This document shows positions 7,521 to 15,769 of a stretch of DNA of 48,176 nucleotides, piece by piece. The DNA lies in IMG/VR virus record IMGVR_UViG_3300008113_000334, positions 1 through 48,176 of that record, one strand, 5' to 3'. This DNA is from a virus. The notes beneath the pieces are model-generated. The model did not search any database and was not told the DNA's origin. It saw nothing but the letters and a program-made list of their open reading frames with translations. The position numbers were made by a program, and so were the translations under genes. Every line of letters starts with the position of its first letter. Position 1 is the first letter of the stretch.

Positions 7521-8297
7521 ATGAAACTAGAAAAAAAGCTAGAAGAGAATATATATTACTACACAGAGGTTATTCCAGACCCTGAGAAGTTGATATCTTT
7601 AATTAAAGAAACCGACGGTGATCCAGACATACTCAGTGTAATTCCCGCATGGACAAATTGGCTATCAAATTCTGGAGACGGTGTAGCATTCGGCGGTAAA
7701 AAAGATTTTAATGTAAGCAACCTAGACTCATTGTCTGGAGAAGCAAAAGAAAAGGCAACATACATTGTTTCTGCAATACAAAATGCTGTTAAAGATGTGG
7801 CATATGCTTTTGTTAAAGATAGAGGCTTAGACATAGAAGAACCAAACATATCTCCATTTGCGGGAGTGATGAAGTATATAGCTGGATTAGAAATGGGTGC
7901 TCACTATGATGCTCAAGCTGGAGATGATAGTCTTTGGTGGTCAATGGTAATTTATCTAAACGACGATTATGAAGGTGGAGAGCTATCTTGGATATTGCAT
8001 GATAAAGATTTGTTAGATCCACAGTATGCTCACCTTAAGCCAAGATCAGATCTTTATGATCCAGAAAATGAAAATCTAATTGATTTTTGGATTAAACCAG
8101 TTGCTGGATCAGCACTTATTTTTCCATCAACATTTCCATATCGTCATCAGGTTCATATTATGAAAGAGGGAGACAAGTATATGTTCCCAGGATTTATATT
8201 TAAGCCAGAGTATGATCCATCTGATCCAGAGTCAGTTAAAAAGTTTAATGCTGGTTCACTAGTTATTAAAAAAAATCCATACCTTGAAGATAAGTAA
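7521..8297 (+). CDS. Prolyl-4-hydroxylase-type Fe(II)/2OG dioxygenase, copy 6 (Lys type, long insert)
   Basis: This 258-residue enzyme has H128-x-D130 and H209, with K219 (GDKY) at the 2OG-binding position. The strand VIYLNDDYEGGELSW is canonical, but an insertion of about 30 residues (roughly 160-190) separates it from the Lys-Pro-Val-Ala-Gly-Ser and FPSTFPYRH strands. It is the longest of the P4H-like copies and has an extra C-terminal extension. An AAAGGAG ribosome binding site and its own promoter suggest expression separate from the preceding group. The insertion could reshape the substrate entrance. Confidence 0.85.
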   Translation: MKLEKKLEENIYYYTEVIPDPEKLISLIKETDGDPDILSVIPAWTNWLSNSGDGVAFGGKKDFNVSNLDSLSGEAKEKATYIVSAIQNAVKDVAYAFVKDRGLDIEEPNISPFAGVMKYIAGLEMGAHYDAQAGDDSLWWSMVIYLNDDYEGGELSWILHDKDLLDPQYAHLKPRSDLYDPENENLIDFWIKPVAGSALIFPSTFPYRHQVHIMKEGDKYMFPGFIFKPEYDPSDPESVKKFNAGSLVIKKNPYLEDK

Positions 8298-8309
8298 AAA
8301 GGGTATACT

Positions 8310-9188
8310 ATGAGAATAGTTAGTCCAACTGCTTTTGTATCAATAGAGGATATTAAGAATAATATAGAATATTATTCAAATCTTATTATTGATAATAGAA
8401 TAGTTTGTTTTCGTGATGCCAACTTGTCTGTAGAAGATCAAAGCTTGGTTAGAGAGATTTTTGGGGATTACTTTAATTGGTATCCTCAAACATCAGATAG
8501 GCATCGCAAAACATCAGATACTAATAAAATTAAAGAAAAGTATCAAGAGAATCATTCAAGACTAACTTCAAATCAAAAGAATAGTGAAAAAGATCAAGTT
8601 ATTCTTCCGTGGCACATAGAGCATACAGAATATAATATACCAATTGTAGCTAGTTTTTGGAATATGATAAAATTTTCTGCAGATCCAGAAACAGGTAAAA
8701 CACTTTTTGTTGATACAAGTGAGATATACGATAATCTAGATGAGGACTGGAAAGATTTCTTAAACAAAAGCAAATACTGCTCTTCCAAAGAAAATTATCC
8801 TAATTTTGTAAAACCAGCAATATCAAAACATTGGTGGATAGATAAAAAGGTAATTAGATTAGACCTTACACATCATACTGATGATGCAGACTACCTTTAT
8901 GAATTTGACGGTAGAGAACCAACAGATAGTGAAAAGAAACAGTTTTTAAAAATAAGAAAACACATCTTAGATCTCATTACTATCAATAACGAAGATCTTC
9001 TCTATGTCCATAAATGGAAAGAAGGAGATCTTTTGATATCAGACTTATTTGTTCTTGCTCATTCAATAACTGGAGGGTTTGACTCAAAAGATAGAGAGTT
9101 TGTTGGATTGTGGGCTAGAGATTATTATGACATAGAGAAAGATGGATACCAATGGCAACACTCAGGATTAAAAAATAATGAAGCATGA
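8310..9188 (+). CDS. TauD/TfdA-type Fe(II)/2OG dioxygenase-like protein
   Basis: This 292-residue protein belongs to a different 2OG superfamily branch from its neighbours. Features are an N-terminal Arg-Ile-Val-Cys-Phe-Arg-Asp strand (about residues 30-36), a Leu-Pro-Trp-His-Ile-Glu-His-Thr segment, a Gly-Lys-Thr-Leu-Phe-Val-Asp strand, and a late Leu-Ala-His strand. The probable iron ligands are H102-x-E104 and H251, with R262 a candidate 2OG-binding residue. Glu instead of Asp as the middle ligand is less usual but still a carboxylate, so it does not look like a halogenase, which has Ala or Gly there. The following gene starts within its last codons. Substrate unknown. Confidence 0.75.
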   Translation: MRIVSPTAFVSIEDIKNNIEYYSNLIIDNRIVCFRDANLSVEDQSLVREIFGDYFNWYPQTSDRHRKTSDTNKIKEKYQENHSRLTSNQKNSEKDQVILPWHIEHTEYNIPIVASFWNMIKFSADPETGKTLFVDTSEIYDNLDEDWKDFLNKSKYCSSKENYPNFVKPAISKHWWIDKKVIRLDLTHHTDDADYLYEFDGREPTDSEKKQFLKIRKHILDLITINNEDLLYVHKWKEGDLLISDLFVLAHSITGGFDSKDREFVGLWARDYYDIEKDGYQWQHSGLKNNEA

Positions 9189-9804
9189 AATATTAAAAGA
9201 TAAGATTGTTTATTTCCCTGGAGTTATAAAAAATAGCCAAGAGATCATTAATGCTATAGAGTCATTAAACTCAAAGGCAGTTACAGGGTGGGAAAATTGG
9301 TATGCTGGATCAGATGAAAAGCATATCTATGGCGATATAAAGTATATGGATAGATCTAGGTATAAAGAAGAGTCTGATCCTGTCACACTAGATAAGTGTA
9401 AGTTTGTTATAGAGTCATTGTGTGATTATATGGCTGAGTGTGCAAAGGTTTATGCTAATATATTTGATATTCCAAAAGATCATTTAGATTTTGCAATTTC
9501 TATTATAAAACAAGAAAATACTGTAATAGGAATAAATAAATATGGCACCAATATGCATATGGGCCCACATGTTGATTTAAATGAAAAAAATGATTATATT
9601 CAATACACAGTTGTTGTTTATTTAAATGATGACTATGAAGGCGGAGAACTTTACTTCCCAAACCATGATATAAAAGTAAAGCCAATTGCTGGAAGCATTG
9701 CTATGTATCCTTCTGGACACCCTTACATGCATGAATCGCTAAACCTTACAAGTGGACGAAAAATGTTAATAACACATCATCTTAGAAATAATGATGCAAG
9801 ATGA
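9178..9804 (+). CDS. Prolyl-4-hydroxylase-type Fe(II)/2OG dioxygenase, copy 7 (Lys type)
   Basis: This 208-residue P4H-like enzyme has H131-x-D133 and H185, with K195 (SGRKM) at the 2OG position. Family strands VVYLNDDYEGGELYFP and KPIAGSIAMYPSG are clear. The GRK context resembles copy 1 at 2547. The start overlaps the upstream TauD-like gene by 11 nt and the stop overlaps the next gene as ATGA, so all three are translationally linked. It closes the first oxygenase cluster. The short length means it is essentially the catalytic domain alone. Confidence 0.85.
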   Translation: MKHEILKDKIVYFPGVIKNSQEIINAIESLNSKAVTGWENWYAGSDEKHIYGDIKYMDRSRYKEESDPVTLDKCKFVIESLCDYMAECAKVYANIFDIPKDHLDFAISIIKQENTVIGINKYGTNMHMGPHVDLNEKNDYIQYTVVVYLNDDYEGGELYFPNHDIKVKPIAGSIAMYPSGHPYMHESLNLTSGRKMLITHHLRNNDAR

Positions 9805-10265
9805 GTGGAGAGCTAAAGCAAGAGCACACAGATTTAGTTAGTGCATACTTGCAAGGAGTTGCCTTAAAAAATCAAACAGCATATATGCTAACAATCTCAA
9901 GAGATGGCGAAGACCCAGTAAGGACCATCATTTTTTACAATAATGCAATAGAGGCAGCAGAAGCTTACAGCATGTATAGTGATTGGGGTTTTGCAAAACA
10001 ATACTTAACAGTCAAACTATATGAGCCATCTGGCAAAGTCAATGAAAAGGTTTTTAAAAGAAACCAAGCTGGGGATCCAACATTTTTAAGAAATAACTAT
10101 TACGATATAACTGAGGTTTTATTAAGGTTGAAGCCAGTACTTGAAAAAGATATATACGAAAAAGCATGCATTGATATAGCTACATCTTTTGCAAAGGACA
10201 ACTGGAGATTTAATCCAGAACGATTCTTGGAAAATCTTAGGGTATACCATAAAATAAATAATTAA
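9801..10265 (+). CDS. Hypothetical protein ending the first accessory operon
   Basis: This 154-residue mixed alpha/beta protein is not recognised. It contains a Glu-Ala-Ala-Glu-Ala-Tyr helix near the middle and a Lys-Leu-Tyr-Glu-Pro-Ser-Gly-Lys strand. No cysteine pair, metal-binding motif, signal peptide or membrane segment is apparent. The start overlaps the preceding dioxygenase gene as ATGA, which implies coupled expression. It is followed by a 153-bp noncoding stretch and then the reductase gene, so it is the last gene of this block. Function unknown. Confidence 0.6.
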   Translation: MSGELKQEHTDLVSAYLQGVALKNQTAYMLTISRDGEDPVRTIIFYNNAIEAAEAYSMYSDWGFAKQYLTVKLYEPSGKVNEKVFKRNQAGDPTFLRNNYYDITEVLLRLKPVLEKDIYEKACIDIATSFAKDNWRFNPERFLENLRVYHKINN

Positions 10266-10418
10266 TTGTAGCACTTTATAAAACATAAAGCTGTAACACT
10301 AAACTATAGATTGATAGAATAATTTTGAGCGTGTTTTTATTTCTAAATCTATGATATACTTAACACTACTTCAGAAAACATGAAGTACTCACTTAATTTT
10401 ACTTTGAAAGGTATATAA
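10266..10418. other. Noncoding gap between the accessory operon and the reductase gene
   Basis: This is one of the longer gaps without a gene. It contains a weak inverted repeat CTTTAT...ATAAAG near 10276-10291 without a T-tract, so it is not called a terminator, and an extended -10 promoter at 10352-10360. No tRNA or conserved riboswitch fold was recognised; a cobalamin riboswitch would be expected to be longer. Confidence 0.5.
10352..10360 (+). promoter_or_regulatory. Extended -10 promoter TGATATACT for the reductase gene
   Basis: TGATATACT predicts a start near 10367 and a leader of about 52 nt ending with GAAAGG before the ATG at 10419. A -35 box at 17-bp spacing is poor (TGTTTT). Confidence 0.6.
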
Positions 10419-12452
10419 ATGTCAGAAAGCGTATTCTCATTCCGTCTATCAGAGGACTTTGTAAACAAGTACTCTACCGTCCCAGCTCCATTTGGATTTT
10501 CAGATGCAGGCTCTAACTCACTGGGAGAAATTACATTTATTCGTACCTATTCACGTGTTAAAGAAGACGGAACTAAAGAACGCTGGCATGAAGTATGCCG
10601 TCGTGTAATTGAGGGTATGTACTCAGTTCAAAAGAACCATGCTAAGGATAACCGTCTTCCATGGAATGATAACAAAGCTCAGAAGTCAGCACAAGAAGCA
10701 TTCCAAAGAATGTTTGAGTTGAAGTGGACTCCTCCAGGTCGTGGTCTATGGGCATTTGGTACTCCAATGACTATGGAGAAGCGCAACTCTGCTTCACTTC
10801 AAAACTGTGCAATGGTATCTACTCGTGATCTTGATCGTAATGATCCAGGTGCTCTTTTTGCTTGGGTAATGGATGCACTGATGCTAGGTATTGGAGTTGG
10901 GTTTGATACTCTTGGACAAGATAAGCAGATGTCTATCTATGCACCTTCAGAGCCAGCATCTATTTATGAAATTCCAGATAACCGTGAAGGATGGGTAGAA
11001 TCAGTTCGTATTTTAGTAAACTCATTCCTTCGTCAAAATCAAGCGGTACAGGAATTTAACTATGACCTCATCCGTCCTCTAGGAGCACCTATTAAGGGCT
11101 TTGGAGGGGTCGCTAGCGGTCCAGCACCACTTATTGATCTACATACACGAATCAGAAATGTCATTGGTTCTAGAGCAGGAGAGCAGCTAGATAGCCGTGC
11201 AATTGTAGACATTATTAATCTTATTGGCACATGCGTTGTTTCAGGAAATGTTCGTCGTTCTGCAACACTTGCATTAGGTACTGCAAAAGACGAGGGCTTT
11301 ATTAATCTTAAGAATCCAGAAGTATTCCCAGAAAGAAATTCATACGATCCAGAAAAGCCAGGTTGGGCATGGATGAGTAATAACTCAATTGCTGCTGAGG
11401 TTGGAACAAAGTATGAAGATTATGTAGATTTAATTGCAGACAACGGAGAACCAGGTTTTATCTGGCTTGATGTTGCTCGTAATTATGGCCGTCTTGCAGA
11501 TGCTCCTGATTATAAGGACACTCGCATCATGGGCTTCAATCCTTGTGCGGAGCAGCCATTGGAGTCATACGAACTTTGTACACTTGTAGAGGTACACTTG
11601 AATCGCCATGAATCCAAGGAGGACTTCCTCAAGACATTGAAGTTTGCTTATCTTTATGGAAAGACTGTAACTCTTATGCCAACACATTGGCAACAGACAA
11701 ACGGTATTATGCAAAGAAACCGTCGTATTGGAACATCTTTGACAGGCATTGCTGCATTTGCTGACGAGCATGGTCTTCCAACAACCCGTGAATGGATGGA
11801 TGAGGGCTACAACACAATTCGTAAGCATGATCATCGCTATTCAGAATGGCTGTGTGTTCGTGAATCAGTTCGTGTAACAACAGTTAAGCCATCAGGTTCC
11901 GTGTCACTTCTTTCTGGTGCTACACCTGGAGTTCACTGGGGACCTGGTGGAGAGTTCTACCTTCGTGCAATTCGTTTTGGTGATCAAGATCCAATGCTCC
12001 ATCTTTTCAAAGCTGCAGGGTATAAGATTGAAGCAGACCTAGTATCAGCTAATACCTCAGTAGTCTACTTCCCAGTTGCATCAGGACACAAGCGTTCTGA
12101 AAAGCAGGTAAGTCTATTTGAAAAGATTGGACTAGCAGCAACTGCTCAGAAGTACTGGTCAGACAATGGTGTTTCTGTAACCCTGTCATTTGATAAGGAA
12201 GAGGAAAAGAAGTTTGTTGCTCCAGCACTTAATATGTATGAGGGACAGCTAAAGGCAGTGTCATTCCTTCCAATGGGAAATAAGACATATCCTCAGCAAC
12301 CATATACAGAAATCACACGAGAAGAATATAACTCCTATGTAGGCAAGATTGGTAAGATTGACTGGTCTGCCGTATATGATGGAGTTGAAAATCTTGAGGC
12401 AGAAGGTGAAGCATATTGCTCCACAGATGCCTGCGAGATCAAATTCTACTAA
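10419..12452 (+). CDS. nrdJ: Class II (adenosylcobalamin-dependent) ribonucleoside-triphosphate reductase
   Basis: This enzyme reduces ribonucleotides to deoxyribonucleotides for phage DNA synthesis, using adenosylcobalamin as radical source. The 677-residue sequence matches the monomeric Lactobacillus-type triphosphate reductase. The active-site cysteine pair appears as C130 (LQNCAMVST) and C387 (ELCTL), the thiyl-radical cysteine as C376 and the catalytic glutamate as E378 (FNPCAE), with the same 11-residue spacing between the last two cysteines as in that enzyme. The C-terminal re-reducing pair is C667 and C672 in CSTDAC. No intein is present. Arginine is mostly CGT here, whereas the flanking oxygenases mostly use AGA. 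No separate small subunit is needed for this class. Confidence 0.95.
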   Translation: MSESVFSFRLSEDFVNKYSTVPAPFGFSDAGSNSLGEITFIRTYSRVKEDGTKERWHEVCRRVIEGMYSVQKNHAKDNRLPWNDNKAQKSAQEAFQRMFELKWTPPGRGLWAFGTPMTMEKRNSASLQNCAMVSTRDLDRNDPGALFAWVMDALMLGIGVGFDTLGQDKQMSIYAPSEPASIYEIPDNREGWVESVRILVNSFLRQNQAVQEFNYDLIRPLGAPIKGFGGVASGPAPLIDLHTRIRNVIGSRAGEQLDSRAIVDIINLIGTCVVSGNVRRSATLALGTAKDEGFINLKNPEVFPERNSYDPEKPGWAWMSNNSIAAEVGTKYEDYVDLIADNGEPGFIWLDVARNYGRLADAPDYKDTRIMGFNPCAEQPLESYELCTLVEVHLNRHESKEDFLKTLKFAYLYGKTVTLMPTHWQQTNGIMQRNRRIGTSLTGIAAFADEHGLPTTREWMDEGYNTIRKHDHRYSEWLCVRESVRVTTVKPSGSVSLLSGATPGVHWGPGGEFYLRAIRFGDQDPMLHLFKAAGYKIEADLVSANTSVVYFPVASGHKRSEKQVSLFEKIGLAATAQKYWSDNGVSVTLSFDKEEEKKFVAPALNMYEGQLKAVSFLPMGNKTYPQQPYTEITREEYNSYVGKIGKIDWSAVYDGVENLEAEGEAYCSTDACEIKFY

Positions 12453-12483
12453 TGGTTTTAGTTGGTCATTATTGACATGATTG

Positions 12484-12492
12484 TGGTATACT
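12484..12492 (+). promoter_or_regulatory. Extended -10 promoter TGGTATACT; predicted near-leaderless start at 12499
   Basis: TATACT at 12487-12492 predicts +1 at 12499, one base before the ATG at 12500. No Shine-Dalgarno sequence is visible. A weak TTGGTC lies 19 bp upstream. Confidence 0.6.
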
Positions 12493-12499
12493 TATGGTT

Positions 12500-12907
12500 A
12501 TGAGTAGTGCTAAAAATCCATTAATTAATCAAAAGACTGGCTTGCCTATTGTTGGTAATGTCAGAAAAAAGGTCATTGAGAAGAGCTATGACTGGGGTCT
12601 ATATGTTTATAAGAAGTCTTCTGGAAAGTGGTTTACAGACGGAGAAGGCTCTGTTTTGAACATACCGTCAATGCGTGGTGATCTTACAAAGATTACAGAG
12701 CTAAAGAATGCAGCAAGACACTTTGGAGATCCAGGCGATGGTGAAGCAGTATTTGTTGCTGGACTAACTAGAATTAGTGAAGAAGAGCATTCAGAGCAAC
12801 TTGATCGTATGGTCAATGGTTTAATTCCATCAGTAAATGATTTGGGTGCATGGCATGCAGCTCAACAGACTTTGAAGACTCATGGAAAAGAGGCATTTGA
12901 TGAGTAA
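12500..12907 (+). CDS. Hypothetical protein upstream of portal
   Basis: This 135-residue protein is not assigned to a family. It contains a Trp-Gly-Leu-Tyr-Val-Tyr strand and a Gly-Lys-Trp-Phe-Thr-Asp-Gly-Glu-Gly turn near its middle, followed by helices. The ATG at 12500 is preferred over the in-frame ATG at 12494 because the -10 element at 12487-12492 predicts a transcript start at 12499. It overlaps the portal gene by 8 nt (ATGAGTAA). Its position suggests a head-module accessory, but no small-terminase motif was recognised. Confidence 0.55.
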   Translation: MSSAKNPLINQKTGLPIVGNVRKKVIEKSYDWGLYVYKKSSGKWFTDGEGSVLNIPSMRGDLTKITELKNAARHFGDPGDGEAVFVAGLTRISEEEHSEQLDRMVNGLIPSVNDLGAWHAAQQTLKTHGKEAFDE

Positions 12908-14507
12908 CGATGACTATACATATATTTCTGCCAGCCTAAATACACAGGCTGAAAAAGATAATCCATTTAAAGAACAAGATCCATTTAATAAATCTTGGGA
13001 TGTTTTAAAAGATTATGCTGGACTAGATCAAAACTTTCGTAGAAGAACTGCAAGAAATATTGGTAAAGCGTTAGATTTAAATAATCCAGCGTATCTTGAC
13101 TCAGCAAATGCAAACCCTGCTGGAGTAGATGCTGAATCAAAAGCCATAAATCCTGGAACGGTATATCGCAATGGATATGGAATCTATGACGTAATTACTC
13201 CACCTTATAATCTTTATGAACTTGCAAATTTTTATGACACCTCATTTGCTAACCATGCTGCTATTGATGCTAAGGTAGCAAACATTGTTGGTCTTGGATA
13301 TTCATTTGAAGTAACTGATCGTACAATGCTAAGTCTTGAAAATAAAGATGATGAGTTAGCAGTTGGTCGTGCTCGTAAGCGTATTGAAAGAATGAAGCTT
13401 GAAATGCGTGACTGGCTAGAAAACCTAAATGATGATGATTCTTTTACCAAGACAATGGAAAAGGTTTATACAGATGTTGAATCTACTGGAAATGGATACA
13501 TTGAAGTAGGTCGTACTGTTAATGGTGACATTGGATACATTGGACATATTCCATCAACTACCGTTCGCATTCGTCGCTTGCGTGATGGATACATGCAGAT
13601 CATTGGGCAGAAGGTTGTTTATTTTAGAAACTTTGGTGCAAAGAATGCTAATCCAGTTACAGCAGATCCTCGTCCAAATGAAATTATTCATATCAAGGAA
13701 TATTCTCCACTAAATACATACTATGGAATTCCTGATATTATTGCAGCACTTCCATCACTTATTGGTGATCAGCTTGCATCACAATATAATATTGATTACT
13801 TTGAGAATAAGGCTGTTCCACGATATGTCGTAACACTTAAAGGTGCAAAGCTATCTGGAGAAGCAGAAGATAAGATGTTCCGTTTCTTGCAGACAGGACT
13901 TAAGGCACAATCTCATAGAACTCTTTACATCCCTCTTCCTGGAGATACGGATCAAAACAAGGTTGAGTTTGATATGAAGCCAATTGAAAACGGTATTCAG
14001 GACGGATCATTTAAAGAGTACCGCAAGCAAAATCGTGATGATATTCTTGTTGCACATCAGGTTCCAATTTCAAAACTTGGCGGTACTGACTCAGCAGCAA
14101 TCGCAGCATCAATTGCACAGGATAGAACATTTAAAGAGCAAGTATCTCGTCCAGCTCAAGGCCACCTAAACAAAGTAATTAGCAAAATCATTAAGGAAAA
14201 GACAGATATCCTTGAACTTAAGTTTAATGAGCTTACACTAACTGACGAGATTACTCAGTCACAGATTCTTGAGAGATACGTCAAGACTCAGGTCATGATG
14301 CCAAATGAGGCTCGTGAAGCTATTGGTCTTCCACAGCATCCAGATGGAGACGCTCCATTTGTTATGTCTGCAAGACAGGCTACAGATGCTGCAGCCAACA
14401 GTGCTGGAAATAGATCAAGGGATTCAGAAAGAGCAAATAACCAATCCGATGGTCCTGCAACTACAACTGGGCGTAATGCACAGGGTGAAGGTAGATCGTC
14501 TCAATAA
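12900..14507 (+). CDS. Portal protein (HK97/PBSX-type)
   Basis: The portal forms the dodecameric ring at the capsid vertex through which DNA enters. This 535-residue protein resembles the HK97-type portal family in the segment VPRYVVTLKGAKLSGEAE, followed by a helix with LYIPLPGD, then GGTDSAAIAASIAQDRTFKE, and a late RYVKTQVMMPNEAREAIGLP segment. Long acidic and low-complexity tail after about residue 490. ATG 12900 has an AAAAGAGG upstream and lies in an ATGAGTAA overlap; an in-frame ATG at 12882 is inside the previous gene. Gene order portal, protease, capsid confirms the role. No terminase precedes it in the window. Confidence 0.9.
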   Translation: MSNDDYTYISASLNTQAEKDNPFKEQDPFNKSWDVLKDYAGLDQNFRRRTARNIGKALDLNNPAYLDSANANPAGVDAESKAINPGTVYRNGYGIYDVITPPYNLYELANFYDTSFANHAAIDAKVANIVGLGYSFEVTDRTMLSLENKDDELAVGRARKRIERMKLEMRDWLENLNDDDSFTKTMEKVYTDVESTGNGYIEVGRTVNGDIGYIGHIPSTTVRIRRLRDGYMQIIGQKVVYFRNFGAKNANPVTADPRPNEIIHIKEYSPLNTYYGIPDIIAALPSLIGDQLASQYNIDYFENKAVPRYVVTLKGAKLSGEAEDKMFRFLQTGLKAQSHRTLYIPLPGDTDQNKVEFDMKPIENGIQDGSFKEYRKQNRDDILVAHQVPISKLGGTDSAAIAASIAQDRTFKEQVSRPAQGHLNKVISKIIKEKTDILELKFNELTLTDEITQSQILERYVKTQVMMPNEAREAIGLPQHPDGDAPFVMSARQATDAAANSAGNRSRDSERANNQSDGPATTTGRNAQGEGRSSQ

Positions 14508-14529
14508 TTAAGAAAAGTTATAAAAGGTT

Positions 14530-14538
14530 TGGTATAAT
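14530..14538 (+). promoter_or_regulatory. Extended -10 promoter TGGTATAAT with 3-nt leader before the protease gene
   Basis: TATAAT at 14533-14538 predicts +1 at 14545, three bases before the ATG at 14548. No ribosome binding site fits in such a leader. The -35 position reads AAGAAA. Confidence 0.6.
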
Positions 14539-14547
14539 AGAAACGCT

Positions 14548-15744
14548 ATGAATATAAATAAAGCTCATTGGACAACTGATGGCGACAACGTTCGTTTATC
14601 CATGCCTTTAACAAAGGTTGATGAAGGACGTAGAATCGTTTCTGGTTTTGCATCTCTAGATAACCTAGACAAGCAAGACGACATTGTAACAACAGAAGCA
14701 TCTATGGAAGCCTTTGCAAAATTCCGTGGAAACATTAGAGAAATGCATCAGCCATCAGCAATAGGCAAGATGGTTTCATTTAAAGAAGAAAAGTATTTTG
14801 ATCCAGAGTCAAAGAAGTTCTATAAGGGCGTTTTTGTTTCAGCTTATATTTCAAAAGGTGCACAAGATGCATGGGAAAAAGTTCTAGATGGAACCTATAC
14901 TGGTTTTTCTATTGGTGGAAGAATGAACAAGTGGGACGATGCTTATGATGAAGATCTAGAGAAGTCAATTAGAGTTATTAAAGAATATGATTTGATAGAG
15001 TTGAGTCTTGTTGATTCCCCTGCAAATCAAGAGTCTGGACTTATAACTGTATCTGAAAACGAAACAGAGCTTAGCCCAATATCTGGCGAAGAAATGAAAA
15101 ATATTGGATTTGTTGAAAAAAATGATTCAGAAAAAACCACAATGATAAAGTTCTTAGTTGATAGTGCAAAAGGCATTAGAACAATTAAGATAGCAAAGGA
15201 GGATAATCCTATGACAGAAAACACAGATGTAGTTGCAGATGCAACTCCAGAAGTTGAAAAAGTTGAGGTTGCTCCAGAGGCTCCAGCAGAGATTGTCGCA
15301 GAAACACCAGAGGTTGCAGCAGAAGTTGTAACTGAAAAGTCAGATGCTGCAGTTGAAGAGGGTACTGCTCCTTCTATTGAAGAAGTAACAGAGAAGGCTG
15401 ATGAAGCAATTGTTGAGGTTGCGTCAGCAACAGCAGAAGTTGCTAAAGCAGTTTCTGATATTCAGAACTCTGTAACTAATGCCTTGAGCGATCTAGCAGC
15501 AACAGTAAAGGCTATGCAGGTCAATGTTGATGCAATCACAAAGTCTCTTGAGTCCGTAACCAATGAGGTTAAGGAAGTTAAGGGCAGCTTTAATGAGTTT
15601 GGAAAGACAGTTGATGCCGTAGTTGCAGATACAGCTTTCCGCAAGTCTGGCGATCTCGGCGAGATTGTACAGGAATCACCAAAAGTGATTCAGAAATCCC
15701 TATGGGGCGGACGTTTCCTCACAAATTCCGACCTATTTAACTAA
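14548..15744 (+). CDS. Prohead serine protease fused to scaffold domain
   Basis: This 398-residue protein combines a maturation protease and a scaffold. Residues 1-165 match the HK97-type caudovirus prohead protease: H67 in REMHQP, S121 in TGFSIGG, and the hallmark LIELSLVDSPAN. Residues from about 220 onward are acidic and Ala/Glu/Val-rich and then form a coiled coil (about 285-360), as expected of a scaffold; the C-terminal segment KSLWGGRFLTNSDLF may contact capsid. A strong internal ribosome binding site and ATG at 15211 would give the scaffold alone. Starting 3 nt after a predicted transcript start, the message is probably leaderless. Located directly between portal and capsid. Confidence 0.9.
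   Translation: MNINKAHWTTDGDNVRLSMPLTKVDEGRRIVSGFASLDNLDKQDDIVTTEASMEAFAKFRGNIREMHQPSAIGKMVSFKEEKYFDPESKKFYKGVFVSAYISKGAQDAWEKVLDGTYTGFSIGGRMNKWDDAYDEDLEKSIRVIKEYDLIELSLVDSPANQESGLITVSENETELSPISGEEMKNIGFVEKNDSEKTTMIKFLVDSAKGIRTIKIAKEDNPMTENTDVVADATPEVEKVEVAPEAPAEIVAETPEVAAEVVTEKSDAAVEEGTAPSIEEVTEKADEAIVEVASATAEVAKAVSDIQNSVTNALSDLAATVKAMQVNVDAITKSLESVTNEVKEVKGSFNEFGKTVDAVVADTAFRKSGDLGEIVQESPKVIQKSLWGGRFLTNSDLFN
15195..15202 (+). promoter_or_regulatory. Internal Shine-Dalgarno AAAGGAGG inside the protease gene
   Basis: AAAGGAGG lies 8 nt before an in-frame ATG at 15211. It is as strong as the capsid gene site and coincides with the boundary between protease and scaffold regions. Confidence 0.7.
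15211..15744 (+). CDS. Predicted nested scaffold protein (in-frame internal start)
   Basis: Translation from ATG 15211, in the same frame as the protease, would give a 177-residue acidic, Ala/Val/Glu-rich protein with a long C-terminal coiled coil. Scaffold proteins assemble capsids and are then degraded. An in-frame nested scaffold is the known arrangement in phage lambda, where Nu3 starts inside the C protease gene. The start is preceded by AAAGGAGG with 8-nt spacing, and begins MTENTDVV. Ends at the same stop as the full-length product. The internal start is inferred from sequence and has not been shown. Confidence 0.65.
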   Translation: MTENTDVVADATPEVEKVEVAPEAPAEIVAETPEVAAEVVTEKSDAAVEEGTAPSIEEVTEKADEAIVEVASATAEVAKAVSDIQNSVTNALSDLAATVKAMQVNVDAITKSLESVTNEVKEVKGSFNEFGKTVDAVVADTAFRKSGDLGEIVQESPKVIQKSLWGGRFLTNSDLFN

Positions 15745-15769
15745 ACAAAATCACTAGGAGGTGAACAAT

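Noticed and set aside
8304-8309. TATACT directly before the ATG at 8310 as a promoter for the TauD-like gene.
   Set aside because: The predicted transcript start would be inside the gene, at 8316. The GGG before it is more likely a ribosome binding site.
8310-9188. TauD-like protein as a halogenase.
   Set aside because: Halogenases have Ala or Gly in place of the middle carboxylate; here it is Glu, so iron-bound chloride is not expected.
10276-10291. Inverted repeat CTTTAT...ATAAAG as a terminator after the gene ending at 10265.
   Set aside because: The stem is six A/T-rich pairs with no T-tract, too weak to support the call.
10419-12452. Intein or intron in the reductase or helicase genes, which are common phage hosts for them.
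   Set aside because: Both genes have normal lengths and continuous family motifs; no splicing-domain motifs were seen.
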